A DNA stretch of 52,556 nt from Scalindua sp964584595 (GTDB lineage: Bacteria > Planctomycetota > Brocadiia > Brocadiales > Scalinduaceae): assembly GCA_964584595.1 (NCBI GenBank), contig CAZPAM010000010.1, positions 1-52,556 on the forward strand. The letters are read 5' to 3'. The notes beneath the pieces are model-generated. The model searched no databases, was not told the origin of the DNA, and saw only the letters and a program-made list of their open reading frames with translations. Below are positions 35,269 through 44,415 of this stretch, piece by piece (position 1 is the stretch's first letter; each line of letters opens with the position of its first letter). Both the position numbers and the translations under genes were made by a program.

Positions 35269-36300
35269 TTATGGATTACAATGTTCACAGGGTGTACCAC
35301 CGGCTTCAAGTGCCGACTCTGCGGAATCAAATTCCAGTAAATCACCTGTACCTAACTCAGGACAATCAGGTTTGTGATACGTTCTGGACTTATTGGTGAC
35401 GAACACAGAATTGAGGGCGTCTGTATATAAAGCCTGTTTGCTTTCATGTCCTTTCTTAATGCTATCCTTCCCGGCGACACTACTATACACTTCAGGATGT
35501 TCTTCAAGATAAATGTATGCATCAAGACTATCGTCCGGCACGCCTTTCTCTGTAATGTTTAACCCTGAATCCTCCATCTGCTCACCCTCACCGATGGTAA
35601 GGATAATACTCTCTTCCGGCAAGCCCTCAGATATTCCTGATGCACTCCTGACCCATTGTTTATTTTGCCGGTACAATATAATCTTATCGCTGCCCTCTCC
35701 AAATACTAAAGCGGGTACAGGGATATTAATCTTTTCTAATATTTCAGGTCCAATGTTTTCAGCGTTTAAACTCATCTTGTTTCCGCCGGTAAAGAACCAT
35801 GTATCACCTTCGTCATCTGAATAAGCGATTATTGAAATCTTAAATACCCCGTCCATTCCTTCAAATATGGATGCAGGAAAGGTTGGATTAAACATGAGAT
35901 ATGTATCTTTCAGCTCCTCATCAATCCCTTTAGTGGTAATGGGAATTATCTGTCGCATAACTGAAATATACCTATTATTATAAGAAACAATTTCTTCAGG
36001 CCTGCTGAATTCAATTAAAGATGGATCAAGAGTCATAATTGTAGAGGCAGTAAACTTCTGCACTAATTTTGCAAAGTTTTCTTCGCCTCCTATTCTGTTT
36101 ATCATATTTGGAGATACCATAGAAGCTGCCCCGGTATAATCTCCGGACCTGAACATGTCTTTATAAACACTTATTCTTGCCTCAAGCTTCTCCAACATTG
36201 AATTGCCGGGTTGTGCCCCAGCAGTACTGAATACACAAATGTATACCAGTACAATAAAACCAATTTGTCTTGATAGTTCTTTAAATATCCCAGCCTTCAT
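35269..36300 (-). CDS. Exported protein with C-terminal Cys/His metal-site-like motif
   Basis: 343 residues, not recognised overall. A signal peptide occupies residues 12-29 (ending AGAQP). The central part is mixed alpha/beta with no clear family. The last 40 residues read YHKPDCPELG...FDSAESALEAGGTPCEHCNP, matching the small Cys/His zinc-binding motif known from Ada and from the C-termini of some secreted nucleases (YH.p.C...A...G..PC..C.P). Metal binding is inferred. First gene of the long minus-strand series. Confidence 0.7.
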   Translation of the reverse strand: MKAGIFKELSRQIGFIVLVYICVFSTAGAQPGNSMLEKLEARISVYKDMFRSGDYTGAASMVSPNMINRIGGEENFAKLVQKFTASTIMTLDPSLIEFSRPEEIVSYNNRYISVMRQIIPITTKGIDEELKDTYLMFNPTFPASIFEGMDGVFKISIIAYSDDEGDTWFFTGGNKMSLNAENIGPEILEKINIPVPALVFGEGSDKIILYRQNKQWVRSASGISEGLPEESIILTIGEGEQMEDSGLNITEKGVPDDSLDAYIYLEEHPEVYSSVAGKDSIKKGHESKQALYTDALNSVFVTNKSRTYHKPDCPELGTGDLLEFDSAESALEAGGTPCEHCNP

Positions 36301-36413
36301 AATGAATTCTCATAAGTTAAATTAGACAAGACGTTATCTTATAATGATTTCTAACGCAAAATCAATGGAATTCTAATAGTGTTAAATAATAAGAGATCTT
36401 TATTAAAAATGGC

Positions 36414-36442
36414 TTGTATTTATGGTAAACAAGTTTTATCAT
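36414..36442 (+). promoter_or_regulatory. Candidate promoter for small helical proteins
   Basis: TTGTAT (36414-36419), 17-nt spacer, TATCAT (36437-36442). The start would fall about 36449, only a few nt before the ATG at 36454, implying a nearly leaderless mRNA, which fits the absence of a Shine-Dalgarno. Confidence 0.35.
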
Positions 36443-36453
36443 AATGAATAGCT

Positions 36454-36696
36454 ATGCTTAAGAAGAAACAATATTTGGAGCATCTGAATGACATCCTCGA
36501 CACAGAGGACGATGTAACTGAACATTTCTATAAATACACCACCGACGCGCTTAAATATTACAAATGGCTGAGAGAAGATCAAAAAGAACAGATAAGCGAA
36601 ATAACTACAAAATTAAGGGATGATTGTCAAAAACACAAAAACATGATAGAAACATTAATAAAGCACGTTCAGGAGAGTGAAAAGGATGTATTCTAG
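36454..36696 (+). CDS. Small helical, ferritin-like protein, copy 1
   Basis: 80 residues, all helical by composition. TEHFYKYTTDALKYYKW (22-38) and DDCQKHKNMIETLIKHV (56-72) could supply metal ligands in a two-helix ferritin-like half-bundle, but the full E...ExxH pattern is imperfect. A paralogue with about 71% identity is at 47557-47799. The following 72-residue gene overlaps its 3' end by 11 bp. It might be a half-ferritin subunit or a helical scaffold protein; this is a hypothesis. Confidence 0.7.
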   Translation: MLKKKQYLEHLNDILDTEDDVTEHFYKYTTDALKYYKWLREDQKEQISEITTKLRDDCQKHKNMIETLIKHVQESEKDVF

Positions 36697-36901
36697 AAAA
36701 GCCCTTTATGAGATCTTTCAAAGGATTTTGAAATTTGAGCAGGATGCCAAATCAATATACGATGACTGTATAGGGAAAATTGATGATGAACACAGTATCA
36801 ATGTTCTGCAATCAATCAGTAAAGAAGAAGAAAAACATATTGAAGAGGCAAAAAAGCTTTTCAAAATAGCCGATATTGAAACACCGCAAGAAAACAAGTA
36901 G
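36686..36901 (+). CDS. Small ferritin-like helical protein
   Basis: 71 residues from the ATG at 36686, with AGGAG 10 nt upstream; a GTG at 36677 is an alternative. The segment KFEQDAKSIYDDC with E18, and KEEEKHIEEAKK with E48 and H51, give the E-(30)-ExxH spacing of ferritin/rubrerythrin metal sites. As one protein it would provide a half-bundle that must dimerise, as encapsulated ferritins do. Translation is probably coupled to the upstream gene. The second copy of this locus lacks an intact version. Confidence 0.68.
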   Translation: MYSRKALYEIFQRILKFEQDAKSIYDDCIGKIDDEHSINVLQSISKEEEKHIEEAKKLFKIADIETPQENK

Positions 36902-36968
36902 TAACTACCAGCAACGAACCTTTATTAAGCATGAAGAAGGTACACTCCTTTAACGACGCACTCAATCA

Positions 36969-37421
36969 CTATTGCTCTCGTAACCATACCTTCAAACCGT
37001 GCTCAAGTGCAGCCCCAAACTCTTCGCTCTTATAAAATTTCCTTTTTAGGAAGGAATTGGGCCCGTAAAGTGTCACCTCCGCTCCGTTCAGCTTCCACAC
37101 ATTGTCGCCGTCGCTATGGTTTTGTTTTCTCAAGTATACACGGCTTATCTTGTTCATATCTATGTGGCTATCTTTGAGAATGTTAGAGCTGCTAATTTTA
37201 TATGGCTCCTTAACATCCGTTCGCAGATCGTCTTCCCACACATCTCCGAGCCTGCATTTCACATCGGCTCCTGCATTATAGCCATCGTGACCGTAGACAC
37301 TGACAGGAAACTCTTTTGCTTTTCCTTTTCCGCACACTCCCACGTAAAAGTGATCGTCACTGTCAACTTTATGCTCATTTTCTGATTTTAGCTTTAATAA
37401 TACACCTTTTATGTCATTCAT
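36969..37421 (-). CDS. Orphan protein of unknown function (PLAT-like?)
   Basis: 150 residues, no signal peptide and no confident family. Sequence elements DDHFYVGVCGKGKAKEFPV, WKLNGAEVTLYGPN and LGDVWEDDLRTDV suggest beta strands as in PLAT/LH2 domains, but I do not see enough to assign one. Composition is charged and soluble. GGAGATAG precedes the ATG. It converges on the small helical genes. Confidence 0.6.
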   Translation of the reverse strand: MNDIKGVLLKLKSENEHKVDSDDHFYVGVCGKGKAKEFPVSVYGHDGYNAGADVKCRLGDVWEDDLRTDVKEPYKISSSNILKDSHIDMNKISRVYLRKQNHSDGDNVWKLNGAEVTLYGPNSFLKRKFYKSEEFGAALEHGLKVWLREQ

Positions 37422-37629
37422 TTTCTATCTCCTTTCGATTTATTTACCGTTACTTTTTTGAGATAAAACCGGACATTTCAATTAATATTACCTGCTAAGG
37501 CCTCGTCTTCTTTTACTGCCTCAACCTCTACTATTATAATACTACTTATTATAGAAAAAACAAGATAGAGTGAACCTATTTTACTAATGAGTCAAATGGT
37601 GGATGACATGGTAGGAATAAATCAAGGAA

Positions 37630-37690
37630 GGAAGTAATAAGTGACTAAAGTGAGCTAAAGTATAAAGTGACTAAAGTTTATTGAGTTTTG
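37630..37690. repeat. GTGACTAAAGT-type dispersed repeats
   Basis: GTGACTAAAGT occurs at 37641-37651 and 37667-37677, separated by a partial copy (TGAGCTAAAGT). A third copy lies at 46792-46802 with the same AAAGTATAAA-type flank. The rest of the spacer 37422-37711 has no recognised feature. Confidence 0.6.
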
Positions 37691-37711
37691 ACATTCGTAA
37701 ATCGCAAATCA

Positions 37712-40700
37712 TCATGTCTTAAGGTCTTTGACTGGAACCGGTTTTATCTTGAAGTTTTCGACGAATATGGCGTAAAGCGAAGGTACAACAATCAGTGTTA
37801 ATACGGTAGCTACCAGCAAACCAAATATCATAAGCCACGACATGCCCTCCCACATAGGGCCCCCTGCTATTGCCAGAGGCAGCAGGCCTCCAATCGTTGT
37901 GAGGGTTGTCATAGCAATGGGAAGCAGGCGTACCTGGCCTGCCTGTACAAGACATTCCCTGAACTCCTCGATACTAAGTCCCATAATAGGGCCTGACCCG
38001 TCACATTCTTCCACCTTTTCCTTGATGAGTGTGTCAGCAAATTCAATGAAAATAATGGCGGTGTTTACGACAATTCCGAAAAGGGCCAGCAGGCCAAGCT
38101 GAGGCATAAGGCCCAGTGCATTGCCGGTGACATACAAACCAAGGAAGGAACCTATGAGTGCAAGCGGCAGTGTCGTGAGGATTATAACCGGTTTTGCGAA
38201 ACCGTTGTACTGAATAACGAGAAGCAGGATTATCATTATCAACGAGATGCCCAGTGAGAGGCCCAGCTCTCCCCTGGCCTGCTTAGACTCAAACAGTTCA
38301 CCACCTATTTCCCACCAGTAACCGGGAGGGAGATTAGATTTCCAGAGTTTGAATTCTTCTGTATCTATCATAGACTTTACGATATCGTTTGCGAGGTATC
38401 CTGGTTCTGTGCGTGCCCGTACCTCGATTACGCGCTGCAGGAAACGGCGGTCAATCCTTGCCGGTTTCCAACGTGGAAGAATCTCTGCAACTGAGTCTAG
38501 CGGCACCTTACCGTATTCACCCTCCACATAGGCGGACCGGAGTTCTTCAATAGACCCTCTCTGCTCAGGAGGCAGGCGAAGGTAAACTGGAACAAGATGA
38601 TCTCCCTCTCTGAAGGTTGTGATGTAATGTCCGGAGAAATAGGCATTGAGTGTCTGAGCAAGACCAAGATTGGTTACGCCTGCAAGATTTGCCTTATTCT
38701 CATCTATATCAATGTGCAACTGGTAAGCCGATGAGCCCCATGTATCATAGTTATCCCAGGTACCCGGTTGTTTGCGGAGAATTGCCTCGAGAGCGTCTGC
38801 CTGTTCCCGCATGATGTTGAGATCGGCAAACCCAACTCCCAGTCTCGGCCCGAAGATTCGGATTCCAATGGGTGCATCCACAGAGGGTCCCATGACCAGC
38901 TCACGGGGAATGACGCGGGCACCTGTCACGGGTTCAATACCCAGTTCTGTGTGCCCCTCCCTGGTAACATGCCTGATTTCTTTTACATAGTTGGAAGTAA
39001 CGAGTCCACTAGTTGTCTTCACTATAATCTCTGCGTAGTTCGGCCGGGGTGACTCCGGGTTTCGCCCCAGGTACCAGCGATCGCCTCCCTTACCGATTAC
39101 TGATGCCATGCAGAGCAGACGTTGACCGGAATTGCCATCTTCGTCTGTATAGGGACTGAGCTTCCGGATTATATCTTCCACACTTTCTGTTACATCGTCC
39201 GTCTGCTGAATGTTGGCTCCTTCAGGAAGCCAGACCTCCACGGTAAACTGATCTCTTATATCCTGAGGGAAGAACTCTGATCCGACCGGGAGCATCATAA
39301 CGAGAAACAAAAGACCAAAGGAAACAGCTAAAACAACGAACCTTGCCTTGATGCAGATACGCGCAATGTTCGGGTATAAATCAGCAAACCTGCCCTTTTT
39401 CTTTTCAATAGGAGGTTCGTTTACCGCTTTTTTACGGCCTTTTCCTGTTTTCTGTTTAATCCACTGGACGAATTGAATAACAGGAGACATGGGCTGATTG
39501 GGATCCCTGGGAGGTTTAATAAACCAGTAAGCCAGCAGAACACAGAATGTCATTGCCAGCACGTAGCTGAAGGCCAGTGTAACGGAAATAGTTACCGGTA
39601 AACTATAAAGAAATTCGTTCGTCGAACCCTGCAAGCCAATGAGCATAGGGTAAAAGGCAGCGATTGTGGTACCGGTGGCTATAAGTATGGGAAATGCAAG
39701 TTGATTGGCACCCTTTAATGCCGCATCGAAGTTGGACATCCCCTCAGACTGAAGCCTGCGTGTCTGATCGCAGATCTGTACAGCGTTATCCACCAGCATA
39801 CCAAGGGCAATAATCATTGCAGCCAGTGACATCTGTTCAAGTTGCACACCAAAAAGGGTTATTATGGCAATAGAGCCGATTATGACAAGTGGTATGTTAG
39901 CAGCCATCACTGCGGCTGACCAGAATCCAACCATCAGGTACACAACTATCACAACAATGGCAATCGCAGCAATGACATTCCCAACAAATGTATCAATCTT
40001 GCGTATAACATTTTCTGATTGGTCTGAGATGTAGGAAACAGCAATATCAGGCGGAAGAACCTTTTGTATAGCTGTTAAATTATGTACTACCTCTTTGGCC
40101 TCTGCGCAGGCATTAACGATGTTTGAACCGTCTTTCATTGTGAAGGCTACAATGACGCAGGGCTCTGATGTATAAGGGTCACTATATCGCGTTATCACTT
40201 CCGGAGGATCCTGATATCCACGAACCACTTCCAGATTCAGGTCATCCAGGTATACCGGAGCACGGGCTTCCTCTTCACCGATAGTACCAACGATAATGGA
40301 CTTTAACTCTCTCGTAGCGTCGATGTCACCGCTGGGTTTTACCGTAAACCTTCCCACACCGGTATCAATTACACCACCCGGAGCAATTACGTTACGTCGT
40401 GAAATCAGTTCCTCCAGCTGGTTGGTAGTCAGGGATAATTGTGTCCATGTGCCAAGGTCAGTCTCAATGAAAAGCGCTTCTTCACGTACACCTGTGCGCA
40501 CGACTTTTGCAACACTGGTAAGGAGTTTTACCTCGTCTTTCAACCTCTCTGAAAAAATGTCGAGCTCACGATACGTGTAGCGGTTTTCAGGTTTGATTAT
40601 GTCTTCCCCGGACAGTGGCACCTGGTAAAGGGCCATTAGCATGATGTTCGTGTCACCGAAATCATCAATGACAGTAGGCTTTATGCTCGGCTCAGGCATG

Positions 40701-41056
40701 GGAACCCGATTGACTCGTGATCGTACCTTATCCCACATCTGTTCCACTGCGTCACCCGGGGTTGGCCTGTCCAGCTCTACGTACACCGCCGACCTCCCCA
40801 TGGATGTCTCGGAACGTAACCAGCGGATACCATCCAGGGTATTGATCTCTTCCTCAAGAGGAGAAGTGATTAATTCTTCTATCTTTTCAGCGGAAGTACC
40901 GGGCCAGTTTGTCAGGACCTGACATGTACGCACTGTGTACTCGGGATCTTCCCGGCGCGGCATGGTGAAGAAGCTCAAAATGCCCCACAACATCAGCACG
41001 GCCACAAGAGCGACTATGATAGCCTTAAACTTGAGTGAGAAGGCAGAGAGACTCAT
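37712..41056 (-). CDS. RND family efflux transporter permease
   Basis: 1114 residues, HAE-1-like RND protein with twelve membrane segments and two large periplasmic loops. The N-terminus is SLSAFSLKFKAIIVALVAVLMLWGILSFFTMPRREDPEYTV; TM4 carries IALGMLVDNAVQICDQ where many members have VDD, and TM10 has NTAIIFIEFADT. It is the inner-membrane pump of a tripartite system, exporting unknown compounds by proton motive force. Its start overlaps the adaptor's stop by 4 bp. An insert of about 50 basic residues near 525-580 lies between TM6 and TM7. Confidence 0.92.
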   Translation of the reverse strand: MSLSAFSLKFKAIIVALVAVLMLWGILSFFTMPRREDPEYTVRTCQVLTNWPGTSAEKIEELITSPLEEEINTLDGIRWLRSETSMGRSAVYVELDRPTPGDAVEQMWDKVRSRVNRVPMPEPSIKPTVIDDFGDTNIMLMALYQVPLSGEDIIKPENRYTYRELDIFSERLKDEVKLLTSVAKVVRTGVREEALFIETDLGTWTQLSLTTNQLEELISRRNVIAPGGVIDTGVGRFTVKPSGDIDATRELKSIIVGTIGEEEARAPVYLDDLNLEVVRGYQDPPEVITRYSDPYTSEPCVIVAFTMKDGSNIVNACAEAKEVVHNLTAIQKVLPPDIAVSYISDQSENVIRKIDTFVGNVIAAIAIVVIVVYLMVGFWSAAVMAANIPLVIIGSIAIITLFGVQLEQMSLAAMIIALGMLVDNAVQICDQTRRLQSEGMSNFDAALKGANQLAFPILIATGTTIAAFYPMLIGLQGSTNEFLYSLPVTISVTLAFSYVLAMTFCVLLAYWFIKPPRDPNQPMSPVIQFVQWIKQKTGKGRKKAVNEPPIEKKKGRFADLYPNIARICIKARFVVLAVSFGLLFLVMMLPVGSEFFPQDIRDQFTVEVWLPEGANIQQTDDVTESVEDIIRKLSPYTDEDGNSGQRLLCMASVIGKGGDRWYLGRNPESPRPNYAEIIVKTTSGLVTSNYVKEIRHVTREGHTELGIEPVTGARVIPRELVMGPSVDAPIGIRIFGPRLGVGFADLNIMREQADALEAILRKQPGTWDNYDTWGSSAYQLHIDIDENKANLAGVTNLGLAQTLNAYFSGHYITTFREGDHLVPVYLRLPPEQRGSIEELRSAYVEGEYGKVPLDSVAEILPRWKPARIDRRFLQRVIEVRARTEPGYLANDIVKSMIDTEEFKLWKSNLPPGYWWEIGGELFESKQARGELGLSLGISLIMIILLLVIQYNGFAKPVIILTTLPLALIGSFLGLYVTGNALGLMPQLGLLALFGIVVNTAIIFIEFADTLIKEKVEECDGSGPIMGLSIEEFRECLVQAGQVRLLPIAMTTLTTIGGLLPLAIAGGPMWEGMSWLMIFGLLVATVLTLIVVPSLYAIFVENFKIKPVPVKDLKT

Positions 41057-42582
41057 TGATTCAGCTCCACTATTTTGATGATCCTGACAGGCTCATCGTG
41101 CTGAAGGAAATGGATATGGTCTGTAATAATCTGTGATCCCGCAGTCACCATATTGGCATCATCAGGATTGAATGCTTCCAGTCTAAATAACTCACCTACG
41201 TTATCTAAAATCTTCACTTTAACATTCTTGGCTTTGCCATCAACAGCTACAAATATCTCACCGGTTTTATCATCAATGGGTTTGATAGAATTCATTGGCA
41301 AGTAGAGTCCGGTTTTGGGGATTTCTACGTCCAAAAAAACTTGTATAAGCTGACCGGGACGCAGACGCCACCGTTTTCTTGCAACCAAAACCTTGTTACC
41401 ATCCTTGAAGTTATAAGGAACATCCATGGCAATCATAGTTCCGAGTGTAAGTTCGCCGACATCAGCAAGTTCCCGCATAAGGTAAAGACCCTGAAAGTTC
41501 ATTTGACGTTCACCGGGTATGACTCTAAATTTCCTGAGGGTAATGAGAGGTTTCTCTGAATCTATGCGGTCACTGAGATCCTTATCCGGAGCAGCCCAAA
41601 CATAGTAACCATCACGATCCTTTCGTAAGGCACGGTTCTCTTCCACGAAGAAAGGACTGTTCTCTTCACCTTTAATTACCTGTTGCAGATGCATGTAATC
41701 TGAAATGCGAGGGTATCTAAGCAGTGGGTCTCCCTGAGGTAGATCACCATAATATTGTTGGTTGCGTGTGATAATAGAAACTCGAAATGTTCTTGTCTCA
41801 GGATCTGCAACTGTAGCTTTTTCGTATACACTCCCATATACCGGTTTTTCATTACCCGGCAGGAAGAGGTTTACGGTATCACGGAGCTTCAGGCTTTCGG
41901 CTGTCTCTAATGAGACAGAGATGTCTACTTTGATAGGGTCCATCATAACGAGATGTACTACCGGTGTACCTCTCTGCACGTAACCGCCGGCTTCAACATA
42001 TACCTCCGAGACTTCACCAGAGAAAGGGGCGTGGAGGATACATCGATCCAGATCGTAATCTGCCTGCTCGAATTGCGCCTCACTGGAATCACGGTCTGCT
42101 GTGGCTCGAATGAAATCAACCTCGGAAATAGCCCTTTTGTCCCATGCCTGTTTTTTTCTTATAAATTCTGCCTGCGCACGGTCTTTTTCTGCGCTGGTCG
42201 CTTTCAGTCTTATTCTATAAGGCCGTTCATCAACGCGTGCCATGACATCACCCGTAATGTGTATTTTACGCTCTTCTTCCCAACGTCCTTCAAGGTTAGT
42301 GCCCATTTCCACAATCCATTCCAGCCGTCCGTTGACCTCGAATGAGATATCCTGTTCCTTCCACGACATTACTGAACCCGTCAACTGTAATGGTTTGACA
42401 GGATCAATCTCACGCAGTTCCAGTACTGTAACAGGCCGTGGACTCGGGCCGGTAATATCATCCTTCTTCCCGCAACTGTTAAGAAGGCACAGGATTATGA
42501 GAAGAGGAAAAAGAAGTGTCGTCCTATGGACGCAATGAATGAAAAATTGAATCAGTTTGTTTGGAATTTTGTATTTCTTCAT
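41053..42582 (-). CDS. RND efflux periplasmic adaptor lipoprotein
   Basis: 509 residues, HlyD/MFP-type adaptor. A lipoprotein signal with lipobox LLNSC (residues 34-38) is followed by VTVLELREIDPVKPLQLTGSV, the hairpin helices with EFIRKKQAWDKRAISEVDFIRATADRDSS, and the lipoyl half HAPFSGEVSEVYVEAGGYVQRGTPVV. It is longer than the usual 370-400 residues because of an insertion around residues 280-345. It bridges the RND pump and the TolC-like protein. Its start codon sits in repeat DNA shared with 33700-33742. Confidence 0.9.
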   Translation of the reverse strand: MKKYKIPNKLIQFFIHCVHRTTLLFPLLIILCLLNSCGKKDDITGPSPRPVTVLELREIDPVKPLQLTGSVMSWKEQDISFEVNGRLEWIVEMGTNLEGRWEEERKIHITGDVMARVDERPYRIRLKATSAEKDRAQAEFIRKKQAWDKRAISEVDFIRATADRDSSEAQFEQADYDLDRCILHAPFSGEVSEVYVEAGGYVQRGTPVVHLVMMDPIKVDISVSLETAESLKLRDTVNLFLPGNEKPVYGSVYEKATVADPETRTFRVSIITRNQQYYGDLPQGDPLLRYPRISDYMHLQQVIKGEENSPFFVEENRALRKDRDGYYVWAAPDKDLSDRIDSEKPLITLRKFRVIPGERQMNFQGLYLMRELADVGELTLGTMIAMDVPYNFKDGNKVLVARKRWRLRPGQLIQVFLDVEIPKTGLYLPMNSIKPIDDKTGEIFVAVDGKAKNVKVKILDNVGELFRLEAFNPDDANMVTAGSQIITDHIHFLQHDEPVRIIKIVELNQ

Positions 42583-42620
42583 TGGAATTTGTTTTTTATT
42601 TAAATTTTATTATTTGGTAA
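42554..42620 (-). repeat. Repeat straddling the adaptor start codon
   Basis: 42554-42592 aligns with 33700-33742 with three substitutions, one 1-bp gap and a differing end base; TTATTATTTGGT at 42608-42619 extends the similarity. The segment encodes the first dozen residues (MKKYKIPNKL...) of the adaptor as well as its 5' flank, with no Shine-Dalgarno. Confidence 0.65.
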
Positions 42621-42649
42621 TTTGTCATTCATCAATTGTCAACCGTAAA

Positions 42650-44104
42650 TTATAAATCCGGACTCCACCCACCGCCCAATGACCTGTAGATGCTGATAAG
42701 ATTCTGTATAACTTTCCCTTCACTTGCTGCGAACTGGTCTTCCTGTTCAAACAAAGACCGTTCCATTTCCTGTACGTTCTGGAAGTCGGTCAAACCGCTT
42801 TTGTAGAGTGTGCTGACCAAGTCTACTGATTTTCTTGCTGCGGTAACAGATCTTTCAAGCTTACTCCTGCGGTCAGCTTCCTGTATATATGAGATCATGG
42901 AATTCTCCACGTCTGCAAGGGCGTCAAGTACAACCTGCTCGTAGTTGTTCAATGCCTGTTCTGTGCGGGCGTCCTCTACCCTGATTCTATTTCTCACCCG
43001 GCCTCCGTCGAAGATATTCCAACGAAACGAAGGGCCAAAGCTGTGCATTCTGCTCTTACTATATGAGAAAACATCACTGAAATCGTTTGCCGCCATTTCA
43101 AAGGTACCGAATAGTGAAAAGCTTGGATACAGGTCTGCTTTTGCCACGCCGATCAGTGCAGTCTGAGCGGCAAGCTCACGTTCGGCCTGTCGTATATCGG
43201 GCCGTTGTCTCAAGAGGTCGACAGGCAGTCCAATCTTGATCTGATCCATAGGGTCCGGAACAGAACCGGGCATTGACAGTTCATCATGAAGAGCAGTCGG
43301 GCTTTCCCCGAGCAGGACTCCCAGACGGTTAAGTGTCTGTACCAGTAACATCTGCAGAAGGGGGAGTTTTGATTCTGTCCTTGCCAGGTTTAATTCTGCC
43401 TGCTGGACATCAAGATCAGGTGCAAGTCCCGAATCGAAACGGTCCTTTGTCAGTTGAAGTGATTTACGCTGTGTTTCTATGTTGCCGCGTACGTACTTGA
43501 TACGCTCCTGGAGAGTACGAACCTCTATATAATTCGTAGAGACATCTGAATACAGCACAACGAGTACATCCCGATAATCCTCAATCGAAGCTTGAAGGCC
43601 GGCGTCTGCCGATTCGATGGAACGATCGATCCTTCCCCAGAAGTCAATTTCCCATGAGCCTTCTCCGCCGAATTTGAAGAACTCGTCTGTTCTTGACCTC
43701 TGTGTGGTGGGAGGAAGAAATGTGTGTGGTGAACGCATCCTTCTTCCGTCTCCGGTGGCGTTTAAATCCGGATATCTTTCACCGGCAGCAATCCCTCTCA
43801 GGGCACGTTCCTCCTTGATTCGTGCGAACGCGACCTTTAATTCCAGGTTACCCTGGCCTGCCCTTTCGATTAATCCGTTTAGTACGGGATCATTGAATAC
43901 CGTCCACCAGGTTTGGAGATTCGCCTCACCGTCGGAGAGGCCTTCTGTTACTGCCTGATGCCATGCGTCCTGCATTTCCAGTTCCGGTGTTACATAGTCC
44001 GGCCCCACCTTGGGACCTATGCCGAAACAACCCTGCAGCAGGATTAGGGCCAGTGCTAAAAAGGGAATCAATTTCGGAGTAGAATGTTTCTGCATGTTTT
44101 TCAT
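42650..44104 (-). CDS. TolC/NodT-family outer membrane efflux lipoprotein
   Basis: 484 residues. Lipoprotein signal with lipobox LLQGC (near residue 26), then GPKVGPDYVTPELEMQDAWHQ, the typical NodT start. Two repeated OEP units are visible with ERALRGIAAGERYPDLNATG and AQTALIGVAKADLYPSFSLFGTF. It is the outer-membrane channel of the efflux pump and the first gene of the operon, 67 bp before the adaptor. AAGGAAATAATTC precedes the ATG. Confidence 0.92.
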   Translation of the reverse strand: MKNMQKHSTPKLIPFLALALILLQGCFGIGPKVGPDYVTPELEMQDAWHQAVTEGLSDGEANLQTWWTVFNDPVLNGLIERAGQGNLELKVAFARIKEERALRGIAAGERYPDLNATGDGRRMRSPHTFLPPTTQRSRTDEFFKFGGEGSWEIDFWGRIDRSIESADAGLQASIEDYRDVLVVLYSDVSTNYIEVRTLQERIKYVRGNIETQRKSLQLTKDRFDSGLAPDLDVQQAELNLARTESKLPLLQMLLVQTLNRLGVLLGESPTALHDELSMPGSVPDPMDQIKIGLPVDLLRQRPDIRQAERELAAQTALIGVAKADLYPSFSLFGTFEMAANDFSDVFSYSKSRMHSFGPSFRWNIFDGGRVRNRIRVEDARTEQALNNYEQVVLDALADVENSMISYIQEADRRSKLERSVTAARKSVDLVSTLYKSGLTDFQNVQEMERSLFEQEDQFAASEGKVIQNLISIYRSLGGGWSPDL

Positions 44105-44224
44105 GAATTATTTCCTTATAATCTGAAAAACTGTATAGCTGTAATGAGGCTATATCTTTATTATATATATAAATCCAATTAAGCAAGGGAAATGTTTTAC
44201 TTAAATAATCATATGACAATATTA

Positions 44225-44252
44225 TTGAAAACTTTTAATTACGGTTTATAAT
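44225..44252 (+). promoter_or_regulatory. Sigma70-type promoter for P-II gene
   Basis: TTGAAA (44225-44230), 16-nt spacer, perfect TATAAT (44247-44252). The predicted start near 44259 would give a leader of about 155 nt, long enough to hold the hairpin at 44337-44375. Confidence 0.5.
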
Positions 44253-44336
44253 AAACATAGAAAGGCTAAGATAAATCCACTGGTAAGGCAATTACCGCAG
44301 AGAGATAAATGATTAGAAACTTGCCAGTCAATATAA

Positions 44337-44375
44337 AAATAGGTTTGTATACATAAGTAGTGTACAAGCCTATTT
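44337..44375 (+). promoter_or_regulatory. Strong hairpin in the leader of the P-II gene
   Basis: AATAGGTTTGTATAC (44338-44352) and GTGTACAAGCCTATT (44360-44374) form a 15-bp stem with two G-U pairs and a 7-nt loop, extendable by one A-T. It lies 27 nt upstream of AAGGAG (44402-44407). No U-tract follows, so it is more likely a leader structure than a terminator. A second, weaker hairpin TGGTAA/TTACC is at 44281-44296, and TTACCA at 44392-44397 could compete for the same TGGTAA strand. Confidence 0.55.
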
Positions 44376-44415
44376 GCTTATACCCCACCAATTACCATAA
44401 AAAGGAGAATACACT

